Source of the DNA: QHXM01 sp963697975
GTDB lineage: Bacteria > Acidobacteriota > Blastocatellia > Pyrinomonadales > Pyrinomonadaceae
DNA length: 64,000 bases
Assembly: GCA_963697975.1 (NCBI GenBank)
Contig: OY969111.1
Coordinates: 2,046,001 to 2,110,000, forward strand
Direction: 5' to 3'
The notes under the pieces are model-generated. The model was not told the origin of the DNA and ran no database searches. It saw only the letters and a program-made list of their open reading frames with translations. The translations under genes and the position numbers were made by a program. Below are positions 24,293-33,272 of the stretch, in pieces (the stretch's first letter is position 1; each line of letters starts with the position of its first letter).

Positions 24293-27151
24293 ATGACTTC
24301 CCCCATAATCAAATCCTACACATTTCGTTGCGCTCAACTTACTCTGCTCAGTTGCCTGCTGTTTCTTTCGGCCAGCGCATTGGACCAGCAGCCGCAACCT
24401 CAATCCGCTGCGGCTGCGCCTCAGGATGAAAGGAATGTAACGGCTAAGAAGCTCGTCGCCGAAGCAGAGCAGCTTTTCGTGAAGGGCACGGCGGAATCAA
24501 GACGCGCGGCGTTGGAGAAATACAGGGAGGCGCTCTTACTCTTTCGTGCCGCAGGTGACAAAGCTCAGGAAGCTGGCGCGCTTGATGGCATCGGTGTGGT
24601 TTACGACAGTCTGGGCGAAAAGCAGAAAGCTTTCGAGTTTCTTAATCAAGCGCTGCCGTTGAGGCGAGCGGCTGGCGACCGGCAGGGAGAAGCTGTCACG
24701 CTGACTAATCTCGGCGTGATTTATCGATCATTAGGCGAGATGCAGAAGGCGATTGAATATTATAACCAGTCGCTTCTCATCATCCGCTCCGTCGGCGACC
24801 GCGATACCGAAGCAGCCACGCTCAACAATCTCGGCGCAGCCTACAGAGCTTTGGGCGAACTGCAAAAGGCTTTGGACGTTTATGCTCAGGCTCTTCCCAT
24901 CTGGAAAGCTCTGGGCAACCATCGGGGAGAAGCCGTCACGCTCAGTAATCTGGGCGGCGTTTACAGGTCTTTGGGCGAGCAGGAAAAGGCGCTTGAGTTT
25001 TACAACCAATCGCTGGTGCGTGCGCGCGAGGTTAAGGATCGACGCATTGAAGGAGAGACGCTCAATAACATCGGCGCGGTTCATAGGGTGCTCGGCAATC
25101 AGCGGCAGGCTCTGGAATTTTTCAATCAGGCTCTTGAGATCAGACGAGCCGTCGGTGATCGTCGCGGCGAGGCAACCACGCTCAACAATCTGGGCAGCCT
25201 GTCCGTCTCTTTAGGCGAGAATCAAAAGGCCCTGGAATTCTACGACCCATCGCTCAAACTCTGGCGCACGGTCGGCGACCGCAGCGGTGAAGCCGGGACG
25301 CTGCACAACACCGGCGAGGTCTTTTATATAACCGGTGAAAAAGATAAGGCGCTGAAATATTTCAACGAGGCTCTCGCTCTTCGCCGCGCGGTCGAGGATT
25401 ATCAGGGCGAGGCCACCACACTCTATGGAATCGCGCGCATCGAACGCGATGAAGGGCATCTTCCCGAAGCTCAGCGCGACATCGAAGCGGTGCTTGTCAT
25501 TGTCGAAAAATTGCGCTCCAAAGTCGCCAGTCCTGAACTGCGCGCTTCCTACTTCGCCAATGTTCAGAAGTATTACGAGTTCTACATCACCCTCTTGATG
25601 AGTTTGCATAAGCAGACGCCCGCGAAACATTTTGACGCGTCAGCTTTGCAGGCCAGCGAAAGGGCGCGGGCGCGCAGCCTGCTGGATTTGCTGCAAGAGG
25701 CCAAGGCCGATCTCAAACAGAATGTCGAAGCGACGCTCCTGGCGCGAGAGAAACGGTTATTGGATTTAATCAATGCTAAAGCTGCGCTGCAAGCGCAGGC
25801 TTATGGCAACGCGCAGAGAGCCGCAGCAGCAAAATCTCTCGGCGAAGAGATCAATCAACTCTCCAACGAATACGAGAGCCTGCAAGAGCAAATCAAAAAG
25901 AGCAATCCGCGCTACGCTGAATTGACCAACACGCAGGCTCCCACCCTCGCAGAAATCTCAAAGCTGCTGGACGAGCAAACGCTGCTGCTCGAATACAAGC
26001 TCGGTGATGAAAGGAGCTATCTGTGGGTTGTTTCATCAAACAACCTGGAAAGCTATGAATTGCCTGCGCGCTCTGAAATCGAAACGCTCGCTCAGGAAGT
26101 TTATAAACTTCTCGTCGAACGCAATCGAAGATTGACCGGCGAGACTACCGCCCAAACTCAATCCCGCCTTGAGACGACAGAGCAGCGGTTACAGAATGCG
26201 GTCTCGCAGTTGGGCCAGATGTTGCTCGCCCCCATCGCAACACAACTCGGAAACAAGAGACTGGTGATCGTCGCCGACGGCGCGTTGCAGTTCATTCCTT
26301 TCGGCGTTTTGACTATGCCGAAAGCTAATCAAGCCTTGATCGCCACAAATGAAGTCGTCAATCTTCCTTCAATCGCCGTGCTGTCACAATTGCGGCGTGA
26401 CGGCGGCAAATCATCGAAAGCCAATAAATCCGTAGCGGTGTTCGCCGATCCGGTGTTCGAGCAGGATGACCCGCGTTTACAGTCGGCGCAGCAAAAGAAG
26501 CCGGGCGCGCCGAATAACAGCACTCCCACACAGGCTTTACGCGATGTTGATTTAGAGCAAAATGCGAATGGCTTGCCGCGCCTCATGGCTTCGCGTGAAG
26601 AAGCAAAGATGATCACACGGTTTGCGCCGAAGAACACCTTCTTCACCGCGCTCGATTTCGAGGCCAGCCGCGAGCGCGCGACGAACGCGGAGATCGGTCA
26701 ATACCGCATCCTGCATTTCGCCACACATAGTTTATTGAACACGTCACGTCCTGAACTCTCCGGCGTAGTCCTTTCGCTTTTCGATAATAGAGGCAACGAG
26801 CGCGACGGATTCCTGCGCCTCAATCAGATTTACACATTGAAGCTTTCCAGCGAATTAGTAGTATTGAGCGCGTGCCAGACCGCGCTCGGCAAAGAGGTCA
26901 AAGGTGAAGGCTTGATCGGATTAACGCGCGGCTTCATGTATGCGGGCGCGTCGAGGGTGATAGCCAGCCTTTGGAAAGTTGACGATGAAGCGACCTCCGA
27001 ACTGATGAAGCTTTTTTATCAAAATCATTTGCAGAAGAAGCTGCCCGCCTCACAGGCTTTGCGCGCGGCACAGGTCGAGTTGCAGAAACAGGCGCGCTGG
27101 CGCTCCGCTTATTACTGGGGCGCGTTCGTGCTGCAAGGAGATTGGCGTTAG
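24293..27151 (+). CDS. TPR-CHAT domain protein (caspase-like protease fold), exported
   Basis: From the ATG at 24293 the product is about 952 residues; a TTG 15 bp earlier is also open. A signal-like segment (LTLLSCLLFLSASALD) begins the protein. Residues about 45-390 contain eight or nine TPRs of 40 residues with the repeated N-N-L-G-x-x-Y-x-x-L-G-E pattern, and a coiled coil follows (470-530). The C-terminal CHAT domain carries the His of ILHFATHSLL and the Cys of VVLSACQTALG, the expected caspase-like dyad, plus GFMYAGASRVIASLW. CHAT proteins cleave protein substrates in bacterial signalling and defence systems. The sigma-like and anti-sigma-like genes follow at once, suggesting one regulated module. 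Confidence 0.92.
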   Translation: MTSPIIKSYTFRCAQLTLLSCLLFLSASALDQQPQPQSAAAAPQDERNVTAKKLVAEAEQLFVKGTAESRRAALEKYREALLLFRAAGDKAQEAGALDGIGVVYDSLGEKQKAFEFLNQALPLRRAAGDRQGEAVTLTNLGVIYRSLGEMQKAIEYYNQSLLIIRSVGDRDTEAATLNNLGAAYRALGELQKALDVYAQALPIWKALGNHRGEAVTLSNLGGVYRSLGEQEKALEFYNQSLVRAREVKDRRIEGETLNNIGAVHRVLGNQRQALEFFNQALEIRRAVGDRRGEATTLNNLGSLSVSLGENQKALEFYDPSLKLWRTVGDRSGEAGTLHNTGEVFYITGEKDKALKYFNEALALRRAVEDYQGEATTLYGIARIERDEGHLPEAQRDIEAVLVIVEKLRSKVASPELRASYFANVQKYYEFYITLLMSLHKQTPAKHFDASALQASERARARSLLDLLQEAKADLKQNVEATLLAREKRLLDLINAKAALQAQAYGNAQRAAAAKSLGEEINQLSNEYESLQEQIKKSNPRYAELTNTQAPTLAEISKLLDEQTLLLEYKLGDERSYLWVVSSNNLESYELPARSEIETLAQEVYKLLVERNRRLTGETTAQTQSRLETTEQRLQNAVSQLGQMLLAPIATQLGNKRLVIVADGALQFIPFGVLTMPKANQALIATNEVVNLPSIAVLSQLRRDGGKSSKANKSVAVFADPVFEQDDPRLQSAQQKKPGAPNNSTPTQALRDVDLEQNANGLPRLMASREEAKMITRFAPKNTFFTALDFEASRERATNAEIGQYRILHFATHSLLNTSRPELSGVVLSLFDNRGNERDGFLRLNQIYTLKLSSELVVLSACQTALGKEVKGEGLIGLTRGFMYAGASRVIASLWKVDDEATSELMKLFYQNHLQKKLPASQALRAAQVELQKQARWRSAYYWGAFVLQGDWR

Positions 27152-27180
27152 ATTCCTACACCTGTATAGTTTCCTTCGAC

Positions 27181-27735
27181 ATGCCGCCCCCGAAAAAGCT
27201 TCAGATACTCAAACAGGAAGACTTTGATCGCTTGCTGGCGTGGCTGGATGAAGACCGCGAGCGCGCCGGAATTGTTTATGAAAAGATTCGCTGGCGCTTG
27301 ATGACGATTCTCGCCTCACGCGGTTGTCCACTGCCTGAAGAGTTGGCGGATGAAACGATTGACCGCGTCGCGCGTCGTGTAGCTGACATTCAGGAAACTT
27401 ACGTCGGCGATAAAGCGCTCTATTTTTTAGGCGTCGCGAACAACGTTCATCACGAATATTTGAAACGTCCTGCCAGTCCTGAACCTCCCCCAAACGACGA
27501 CGACACTGAAGAGAAAGAACGAACGCATCGCTGTCTGGAAGATTGCATAGAAAACCTGCAAGAAGATTCAAAGCATTTGATAAGACGATACTATGCCGAA
27601 GATAAGCAGGCGAAGATTGATCTACGCAGGCAACTCGCGGACGAATTGGGCCTCAGCATCAACAACCTGCGACTGCGCGCTCTCAGAATCAGGGAGAAGT
27701 TGCAGGTGTGCATCGAGCGGTGTCTCTCGTCCTGA
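27181..27735 (+). CDS. ECF-like RNA polymerase sigma factor
   Basis: From ATG 27181 the product is 184 residues; the longer frame starts with a TTG inside the CHAT gene's end. A region-2-like segment (VYEKIRWRLMTILASRGCP ... DETIDRVARRVAD) includes the helix FLGVANNVHHEYLKR. A charged linker (PPPNDDDTEEKE) and a region-4-like helix-turn-helix (LRRQLADELGLSINNLRLRA) follow. It begins 30 bp after the CHAT stop and is followed after 57 bp by a membrane protein resembling an anti-sigma factor. The family directs transcription of stress or surface functions. Target promoters are not visible here. Confidence 0.82.
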   Translation: MPPPKKLQILKQEDFDRLLAWLDEDRERAGIVYEKIRWRLMTILASRGCPLPEELADETIDRVARRVADIQETYVGDKALYFLGVANNVHHEYLKRPASPEPPPNDDDTEEKERTHRCLEDCIENLQEDSKHLIRRYYAEDKQAKIDLRRQLADELGLSINNLRLRALRIREKLQVCIERCLSS

Positions 27736-27792
27736 AAATTTTTGTAACATAACGCGAGACATCACCATACATTAACGGGGATAATTTTCTGC

Positions 27793-28773
27793 ATGGATGA
27801 GCAAAGAGAACAACTCGGCAAGCACGAGTCTGCGTCCGTTTCCGATGAAACGATCCGCCTCTTTCTGCTCTGTCGTTTGAGCGGAGACGAAAGAACCAGA
27901 TTTGAAGAGCGCCTTTTTGTTGATGACACACTGGAAGAGCGCGTGCGCCTCGCAGAATGCGAGATCGTGGATGATTACGCATTCGGGCGTTTGAGCGCGG
28001 AAGAGCGAGAGCTTTTTACCGGGAAATTTATGCGGACGACGGAGCGCAAACAGAAGCTCTTAGTCTCACGAGCCTTGCGAAACTATCCTTCATCGCCAGC
28101 AACTTATAAAAAAAACACTGCGGCAATCGAGAATAACCGACCCCGGCGTGAAAAAACTTTAAGGCTCTTTGGTTTCAATCGTCCCGCTCTGGCCTTCGCA
28201 GTTTCGTTTGGCGCTCTGGTTCTACTCGTCGGTCTGGTCTGGTTCATCGCCCGCCGCACGCGTGAAAGAAGCGAGCCTAGCCTGGTCAGACAGGAAGCAT
28301 TACCGCAGTCTTCGCCGCAAATATCTCCGCAATCTGCCACCACGCCGACGCCCGGACCGGACAGCACAACTTCGCCGACGCCAACGCCGAAAGCAACACC
28401 GTCTCCGGTAGAGCCTTCATCAGCCCCTGTGATGGCGACTGCTGTTCTGATGCCCGGCGCTTTGCGCGAGAGCGGGAAGATGGCTCGCATCACCTTGCCG
28501 AAGGGCGAGCGCGACACGGTGCGCTTGCAACTGGCGCTTGAATCGAACGCGCCGGGGACATATCGAGCAGAATTATTGACAGCCGAAGGTCAACCAATCT
28601 CAATCGCCGGGAAGCTCAAAGCGAGTGACACGAATGGAGCGGCGAAAGTTGTCTTTGATGTTCCCGCGCGCCGCCTGAAAGCCGGAGATTATCAGGTCAA
28701 GCTCAGCCGTCAGGCTGCCGGTGGATCAATTGAAAGCGTCGGGCGTTACTATTTCCGCGCCCTGCAAAAATAG
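27793..28773 (+). CDS. Putative transmembrane anti-sigma factor with extracytoplasmic domain
   Basis: 326 residues. The N-terminal 110 residues are cytoplasmic and helical (LCRLSGDERTRFEERLF, DYAFGRLSAEERELF), resembling the helical part of anti-sigma domains but lacking the HxxxCxxC zinc motif. A single membrane helix lies at about 131-154. It is followed by a Pro/Thr/Ser linker (SPTPTPKATPSPVEP) and a C-terminal beta domain of about 110 residues (ITLPKGERDTVRLQLALE, YQVKLSRQA) that would sit outside. Together with the sigma gene just upstream this implies a membrane-controlled sigma/anti-sigma switch, with the CHAT protein possibly regulated by or signalling to it. Partner specificity is inferred from adjacency. 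Confidence 0.78.
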   Translation: MDEQREQLGKHESASVSDETIRLFLLCRLSGDERTRFEERLFVDDTLEERVRLAECEIVDDYAFGRLSAEERELFTGKFMRTTERKQKLLVSRALRNYPSSPATYKKNTAAIENNRPRREKTLRLFGFNRPALAFAVSFGALVLLVGLVWFIARRTRERSEPSLVRQEALPQSSPQISPQSATTPTPGPDSTTSPTPTPKATPSPVEPSSAPVMATAVLMPGALRESGKMARITLPKGERDTVRLQLALESNAPGTYRAELLTAEGQPISIAGKLKASDTNGAAKVVFDVPARRLKAGDYQVKLSRQAAGGSIESVGRYYFRALQK

Positions 28774-28779
28774 TTTCAT

Positions 28780-29481
28780 TCAATCAAAAAAGTCGTAATT
28801 CGGGTGCATCGTCCTGTCAACTAAATTCAGATAAGTGGTCTTGCCGTTTTCAAGCGTGACCTCAACTGACCCATGTTTACCGACCTGCGAAAATGTTCCC
28901 TTCCTGACTAAACCATCAACAGTGATGACAAGATTCCATTCGTCTTGCTCGACCTTTGCGGTTGATGAATAAAAATATCCCCTGTCATAAAAATCCTTAT
29001 AAACGTCGTAGTCACCCGAAACATCTGGAAGATTAAAAGTGGCTGACCCGATATCGCGGTCGTAAACGACTCCGTATCTTCCCTCAGAATAGACAACCAT
29101 GTATGGCGCTCCGTACCGGGTCTCGTAGCTTTTATTTTCTCCCACCAGATCAACGATGATTTCTTTCCGGTCGTACTTTTGCGCGATGTATTCCTCCCGG
29201 CTCATTTTCAGCACACGATGAAACTCGTCGTTCGCACCTTCGCCGAAGAAGTAGTCGAAGCCGCTGTCCGTCAAATAGCTAAAATGTTCTCTGAAGTCTT
29301 CGCCGCCGATTTCATCAAAGGTAAAGATTTTCGCCTCTTTCTGTCCCTTCACTTCCGGGTCAAGCGCAGCTTTGGGATAATTGTCCCACGACCTGAAGGC
29401 CACCTTCCGCTCATCGAAATCTATGACCAGTTCTACGCAGTATTCAAAGTTCGGCCTGTCTTTTTGTCTAAACCATCTCAT
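28780..29481 (-). CDS. Hypothetical protein
   Basis: 233 residues with GGAGA before the ATG. No signal peptide or membrane segment. The sequence is rich in aromatic and acidic residues and appears beta-rich (VELVIDFDERKVAFRSW, YMVVYSEGRYGVVYDRD, LVITVDGLVRKGTFSQVG). No known motif is recognised. It converges on the anti-sigma gene with only 6 bp between stops, so transcripts may overlap. Confidence 0.7.
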   Translation of the reverse strand: MRWFRQKDRPNFEYCVELVIDFDERKVAFRSWDNYPKAALDPEVKGQKEAKIFTFDEIGGEDFREHFSYLTDSGFDYFFGEGANDEFHRVLKMSREEYIAQKYDRKEIIVDLVGENKSYETRYGAPYMVVYSEGRYGVVYDRDIGSATFNLPDVSGDYDVYKDFYDRGYFYSSTAKVEQDEWNLVITVDGLVRKGTFSQVGKHGSVEVTLENGKTTYLNLVDRTMHPNYDFFD

Positions 29482-29612
29482 CGTTTATCTTCTCCGAATC
29501 TGACAACGAAGCCGCGCTTCCACAAATGTTTCATGTCAGCGCGGCTCTCTGGTCAAGCCTCAGGCTTGGAGATTGATGCGAGTTAATTTTTCAACGGATG
29601 GCCGGATAGCGC

Positions 29613-30014
29613 TTAGAGGTTCATCTTCCAACCGCCATCTTCTTTGGCGAATCTGACTGTGCGCCAACTCTCTCCCTCTTTGAATTCCAGCGTTGCCATG
29701 TCGCCTTCGATCTTTTCGTTGCGTGTCTCCGGCATCTCGGCGGGAATCTTCCGACCCACTTGCGTAATCATCTCATCCTTGATGAAATCGTCCAGAGATT
29801 TATTCTTCTTCTTGGCCTCGGCCTCTAGTTCCTCCAGCTCCTTTTTCATCATGATTGACTTGATGCCCTGCGCGTCCTTGTTCTTGATGGAATTGTAGAA
29901 GGTCTGGAAAGCTGCGGTCGGGGTTGCGTTGCCGCCTTTGCTGCCGCAAGCGAGCGCGGCAAATGCGATGAGCACTAACCCAATACTGAAGGCAATGTTT
30001 CGTGGCGTCTTCAT
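29613..30014 (-). CDS. Lipoprotein resembling DUF4878
   Basis: 133 residues. The signal sequence ends in a lipobox (FAALACGSK), so the mature protein should be lipid-anchored. After it come the features of the small NTF2-like DUF4878 group: AAFQTFYNSIKNKDAQGIKS followed by a helix and a C-terminal sheet (GDMATLEFKEGESWRTVRFA) ending in GGWKMNL. A ribosome site AAGGAG precedes the ATG. The molecular role is not known for the family. It is about 110 bp downstream of the Tudor-like lipoprotein gene on the same strand. Confidence 0.85.
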   Translation of the reverse strand: MKTPRNIAFSIGLVLIAFAALACGSKGGNATPTAAFQTFYNSIKNKDAQGIKSIMMKKELEELEAEAKKKNKSLDDFIKDEMITQVGRKIPAEMPETRNEKIEGDMATLEFKEGESWRTVRFAKEDGGWKMNL

Positions 30015-30123
30015 CCTGATTTTTCTCCTTTTAACTTCACGCGCATTGTGGTGAAGTTGTCATTGACATAGTCATACTCAATTGATTGCTCTGAATTCCG
30101 GTGCGAGATTGCCACACAGGCTA

Positions 30124-31005
30124 CTAGCTGAGGGCTATGTAGTCATCAGCTTTGATTGAGCGGGTTTTGCCGTCGGCGAATTTGACATCAGCAGATTGGC
30201 CGTTGACGGCTGTGACCTGCGCGTAATTCCATTGCCCGCCATCGCTGTCCGGCTTGACCAGCACATAACTATTCACGGCAGGCATGGTCGTAGCGGTGGC
30301 CGCCTTCGGGTAGGGCATAATCTTGCCGAAGCTCAAGTCGGAGGTGGGGAACGTCGCCAGCCATTTTAGCTTGGCCGTGTCGCTGGCGAGGCTGACGACC
30401 TCGGCGACCCACCATGAGCCGCCGCTCCATTCGGCTATCACGCGCTCGCCAACCTTTGGCTTCCAGCCTGCGGGCGGTCGTGGCCTCATGGCTTTGGCCT
30501 TGGCGGCAAAGTCCTTCTCGCTTTTGAGCTTCTTGAAGTCTGCGACCTGCGGAGAACGCACGACGATAACCTTGTCAGGAGCGACGCTGGCAGTGTTGCC
30601 ATAAAAGAGTCCTTTGACCTCGATCATATCGTCGTTGACGCTGAGGACTTCCGAGCCAGCCCACCACCCGCGAGACTCAAGCTTGGCGGCCACCATATCG
30701 CCCGCCTTCACTTGCGGCTTGACTCCGGGTTTGGGCAGCGCGTAGATGTCCGACTCATCTTTCGTCTCTATGGAATCGCCGTACTTAATTTTGTAGCGTG
30801 CGCCGTCCATGCCATCAATCTTGCCTTCTGCCAACCCGTCGTGGCCGCTGACGAAGGCCACCGTATCACCTACCTTAGCCTTCTCCGCATTGCTCGTGGC
30901 TGGCTTCCCATCATTCCCGGCAGCATTGCTGTTACTGTCAGTTTTTGTTCCGCCGCAAGCCGCTAACAACAGACTCGCCGCTATCATTAACCAGAGTTTT
31001 TTCAT
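30124..31005 (-). CDS. Lipoprotein with repeated Tudor/SH3-like domains
   Basis: 293 residues. Lipobox LLLAACGGT near residue 17 predicts lipid anchoring. The mature part holds four similar small beta-barrel units: VGDTVAFVSGHDGLAEGKID (about 45-95), VKAGDMVAAKLESRGWWAGS (100-150), VGERVIAEWSGGSWWVAEV (185-235) and VNSYVLVKPDSDGGQWNYAQ (245-293). The pattern G-x-x-V-x-A-x-W-x-x-G-x-W-W-x-A-x-V is that of Tudor/agenet or bacterial SH3-like folds. Ligand unknown; in an exported protein, binding to peptidoglycan or another surface polymer would be expected. Its ATG overlaps the TGA of the gene upstream (ATGA), so translation is coupled. Confidence 0.82.
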   Translation of the reverse strand: MKKLWLMIAASLLLAACGGTKTDSNSNAAGNDGKPATSNAEKAKVGDTVAFVSGHDGLAEGKIDGMDGARYKIKYGDSIETKDESDIYALPKPGVKPQVKAGDMVAAKLESRGWWAGSEVLSVNDDMIEVKGLFYGNTASVAPDKVIVVRSPQVADFKKLKSEKDFAAKAKAMRPRPPAGWKPKVGERVIAEWSGGSWWVAEVVSLASDTAKLKWLATFPTSDLSFGKIMPYPKAATATTMPAVNSYVLVKPDSDGGQWNYAQVTAVNGQSADVKFADGKTRSIKADDYIALS

Positions 31006-31820
31006 CGCTGTAGCTCCTTTGTCTTTTGCTCAAATGCCTGTTTAATTTTTCGATCCAACTCTTCCTCAGTGTTGGTCACAAAGAACGTCGCCTTGTCTGG
31101 ATTGGAAGACTCGCCCGCTTTCGTCAAACGGATCAGCACGTCGCCGCTAACGGGCACGGGCATGTCAGTGCCGAGCGCGTCGAGGCCGACCGTCGTGTCC
31201 CGCTCTGTTCCGGCGGGTTCGACGAAAGCGTAAACATTGCCATTCGGAAAATAAATCTCCAGCGAGGAGCCGAAAGCAACCGCGCCAACGTATTGGCCCC
31301 GCCTGACGCTCAAGAGGAAAAACGATTGTGAGGCCGCTGATTCAATCGGGTTTGAAACCTGCGCTGCGCTCGCACCTCTACTGAACCGCACTCGCGTCGC
31401 ACGCTTCGCCAGCATCGAATAACAATCGAAGTAATCAATTGAAGCAACCAATCGCTTCGCCTTATAGAATTTGATTCGTAACAGTTCTCTGCCAGCCGAC
31501 GACACAAGCGTCCAAACGAAACTCGTCCCCAACTCGGATAATCGTTCCGGGGTTTTATCATTAAATTTCACGTTCAGGGTGTTGTCGCTCGTGCGCGTGC
31601 CGCTGAAACCGAAACTCTCCGTACTGCCGCCAACGGTTTCGCTCGGCTCAACTGAAAAACTGCCTGAAACTTTGTTTCCGGTAATCGTCAACTCAACGCT
31701 CTGTCTATCGTCCATTTCTTTCCTGTCGGCTTCAAAGCATTTCGACACGCTTTGCCCGTTGGCGAAGACAGCCGCGCCAAGCACGATACAAATCAAATAA
31801 ACCGCTGAAAGTTTTCTCAT
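31002..31820 (-). CDS. Secreted hypothetical protein
   Basis: 272 residues with a signal peptide (VYLICIVLGAAVFANGQ). The mature region is beta-rich (VELTITGNKVSGSFSVE, LRIKFYKAKRLVASIDYFD) and ends in a charged helix (EEELDRKIKQAFEQKTKEL). No catalytic motif. Two Cys (KCFEAD and DCYSM) might pair. It is translationally coupled to the Tudor-like lipoprotein by a 4-bp ATGA overlap, so the two products probably work in the same place, at the cell surface. Confidence 0.75.
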   Translation of the reverse strand: MRKLSAVYLICIVLGAAVFANGQSVSKCFEADRKEMDDRQSVELTITGNKVSGSFSVEPSETVGGSTESFGFSGTRTSDNTLNVKFNDKTPERLSELGTSFVWTLVSSAGRELLRIKFYKAKRLVASIDYFDCYSMLAKRATRVRFSRGASAAQVSNPIESAASQSFFLLSVRRGQYVGAVAFGSSLEIYFPNGNVYAFVEPAGTERDTTVGLDALGTDMPVPVSGDVLIRLTKAGESSNPDKATFFVTNTEEELDRKIKQAFEQKTKELQR

Positions 31821-31914
31821 GAGCGAAATCTCTTTAATTCCCGTTCATGGGGACGATAGCTGGAAGTTGGGTTGCGGATGCCTTGCCAAAGACATCCGCA
31901 TTGTCAGCCGGGCT

Positions 31915-32397
31915 TTAATGCGTGCGGTCGTACTCGATGCCCGCGTCAACTTCGGCGATTGCCTCGCGCACCAAACTCATAGCCTGTTCGCGGTAGCCGC
32001 CTTTATCGGCGGAAGCGCGGTTCAGGTTGCCGAGCGCGCTGTTCAGATAACTCTTCGCCGTCATCATATTCGGCTGGTCGGGCAAAGAGCTAACCGCGAG
32101 CAGATTATTTTCGTCAAAATCGCTGTTACGGCGCGGGCGAACTGTGATGTGAGTGCGATCATAGTCAATTCCCTTATTGACGGCGTTGGTTGCCTGCGAC
32201 ACCAAATCCATAGCTCGCTCACGATGCCCGCCTTTGTCTGCCGAGGCTTTACGCAGGTATTTCATCGCGTTTTCCAGGTCGCTCTTAGCGGCTTGCATAC
32301 GTGGTTGATCCAGCGCGCGCGCGGGTAGAGCTAACAGAGAAACGCCCAGGATGACTCCGAGCAGAAGAACGAACGTTCGGGAAATTTGCTTTTTCAT
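31915..32397 (-). CDS. Secreted protein with internal duplication
   Basis: The start is set at ATG 32397 because GAAGGAG lies just upstream and a signal peptide (FVLLLGVILGVSLLALPARA) follows; the longer frame contains no sensible N-terminus. The product has 160 residues in two copies of a helical unit of about 53 residues (about 30-82 and 107-159). Each contains the strictly repeated words ASADKGG, a REQAM/RERAM helix and the ending DYDRTH/EYDRTH. A Pro/Arg-rich linker joins them. No known function. The repeat suggests a bi-lobed helical hairpin protein acting outside the cytoplasmic membrane. Confidence 0.8.
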   Translation of the reverse strand: MKKQISRTFVLLLGVILGVSLLALPARALDQPRMQAAKSDLENAMKYLRKASADKGGHRERAMDLVSQATNAVNKGIDYDRTHITVRPRRNSDFDENNLLAVSSLPDQPNMMTAKSYLNSALGNLNRASADKGGYREQAMSLVREAIAEVDAGIEYDRTH

Positions 32398-33272
32398 CTT
32401 CTCTCCTTCTCTTTTTGTTCGAGACATGTCGTTATCAAGCTTGCAGCACGAAAAGTATTGACGGCTATTTTTATCAGCAGTCGTCTTGAAAGCTCCTTTG
32501 ATCGAATTCATTGCCATCCGACCAATCAATGGGGTTTCGATATTCATTTGGCAACGGGAGAGTTCAACGCGCCGACCGCGCGCTCTCAGGTGGTGTGCGG
32601 CGTGTTTTTCGCCGCCGGGTTTTGGTAGAAGTTCGGATTAATCACAGAGCACAGAGGAAAGGGGGAAGGCGGAACGCGGAACGAAAGGCACTTGGTTTTC
32701 AGTTCATCGCTCATTGTTTCGCCTTCACCCTTTCTCTCTGTGCTCTGTTTTTCAACAGGACAACTCGAAACAAGCGCTTATTCGTAGGTGAATGGGGATA
32801 ACAGGCAAAACATTTCAGGATTAGAGATAAAAATTTTCCTTGAATACTGAGGAAGGGCAAATATGCCAGCGCGGGGAAAGCTGTGTAAGAGGCGGGCAGT
32901 GGTTCAGATTGAAAAGAGTGGAGGGGAAGTTGCTGTTCACCACCGCAGACACAGAGGGGACACAGAGAGTTGATTCAAGCCTCCGTGCATCCTCCGTGTT
33001 CCCTGTGTCTGCGGTGGTGAATTACCTCTTGGCACGCAGTCGATTTGAAATTGAACCTCTACTAAGAAGCGTAACGGTCTGCGTGTTACGTTGGCACTGT
33101 GATAGCATCTCTGCCTGAAGGTGTTGCCCGAAGAAACAAGCGAAAGATCTTTTGCAGCTTGTTGGAGCGCCGGGCGACACTCAGGACGATTGAGTTGATT
33201 ACAGAGAGAAAGCTATCACCTGAAACAATTTTGAGTTATTTGATAAGCGTAAGATGTAAACACTGCCGCCCA
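32398..33272. other. Long intergenic region with two inverted repeats
   Basis: About 875 bp with no credible gene. It contains two long dyads, CAGAGCACAGAG near 32645 with its complement CTCTGTGCTCTG near 32736, and the 19-bp pair listed separately. The segment between 33100 and 33272 precedes the metalloprotease-like gene and probably holds its promoter. Confidence 0.5.
32936..33021. repeat. Long inverted repeat, dispersed-repeat type
   Basis: TTCACCACCGCAGACACAG (32936-32954) is exactly complementary to 33003-33021. The intervening 48 bp contain further, imperfect complementary words (ACACAGAG and CCTCCGTG). Similar ACCGCAGACACAGAG words are known to me as dispersed intergenic repeats in environmental bacteria; a transcript would form a long hairpin. 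Confidence 0.7.
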
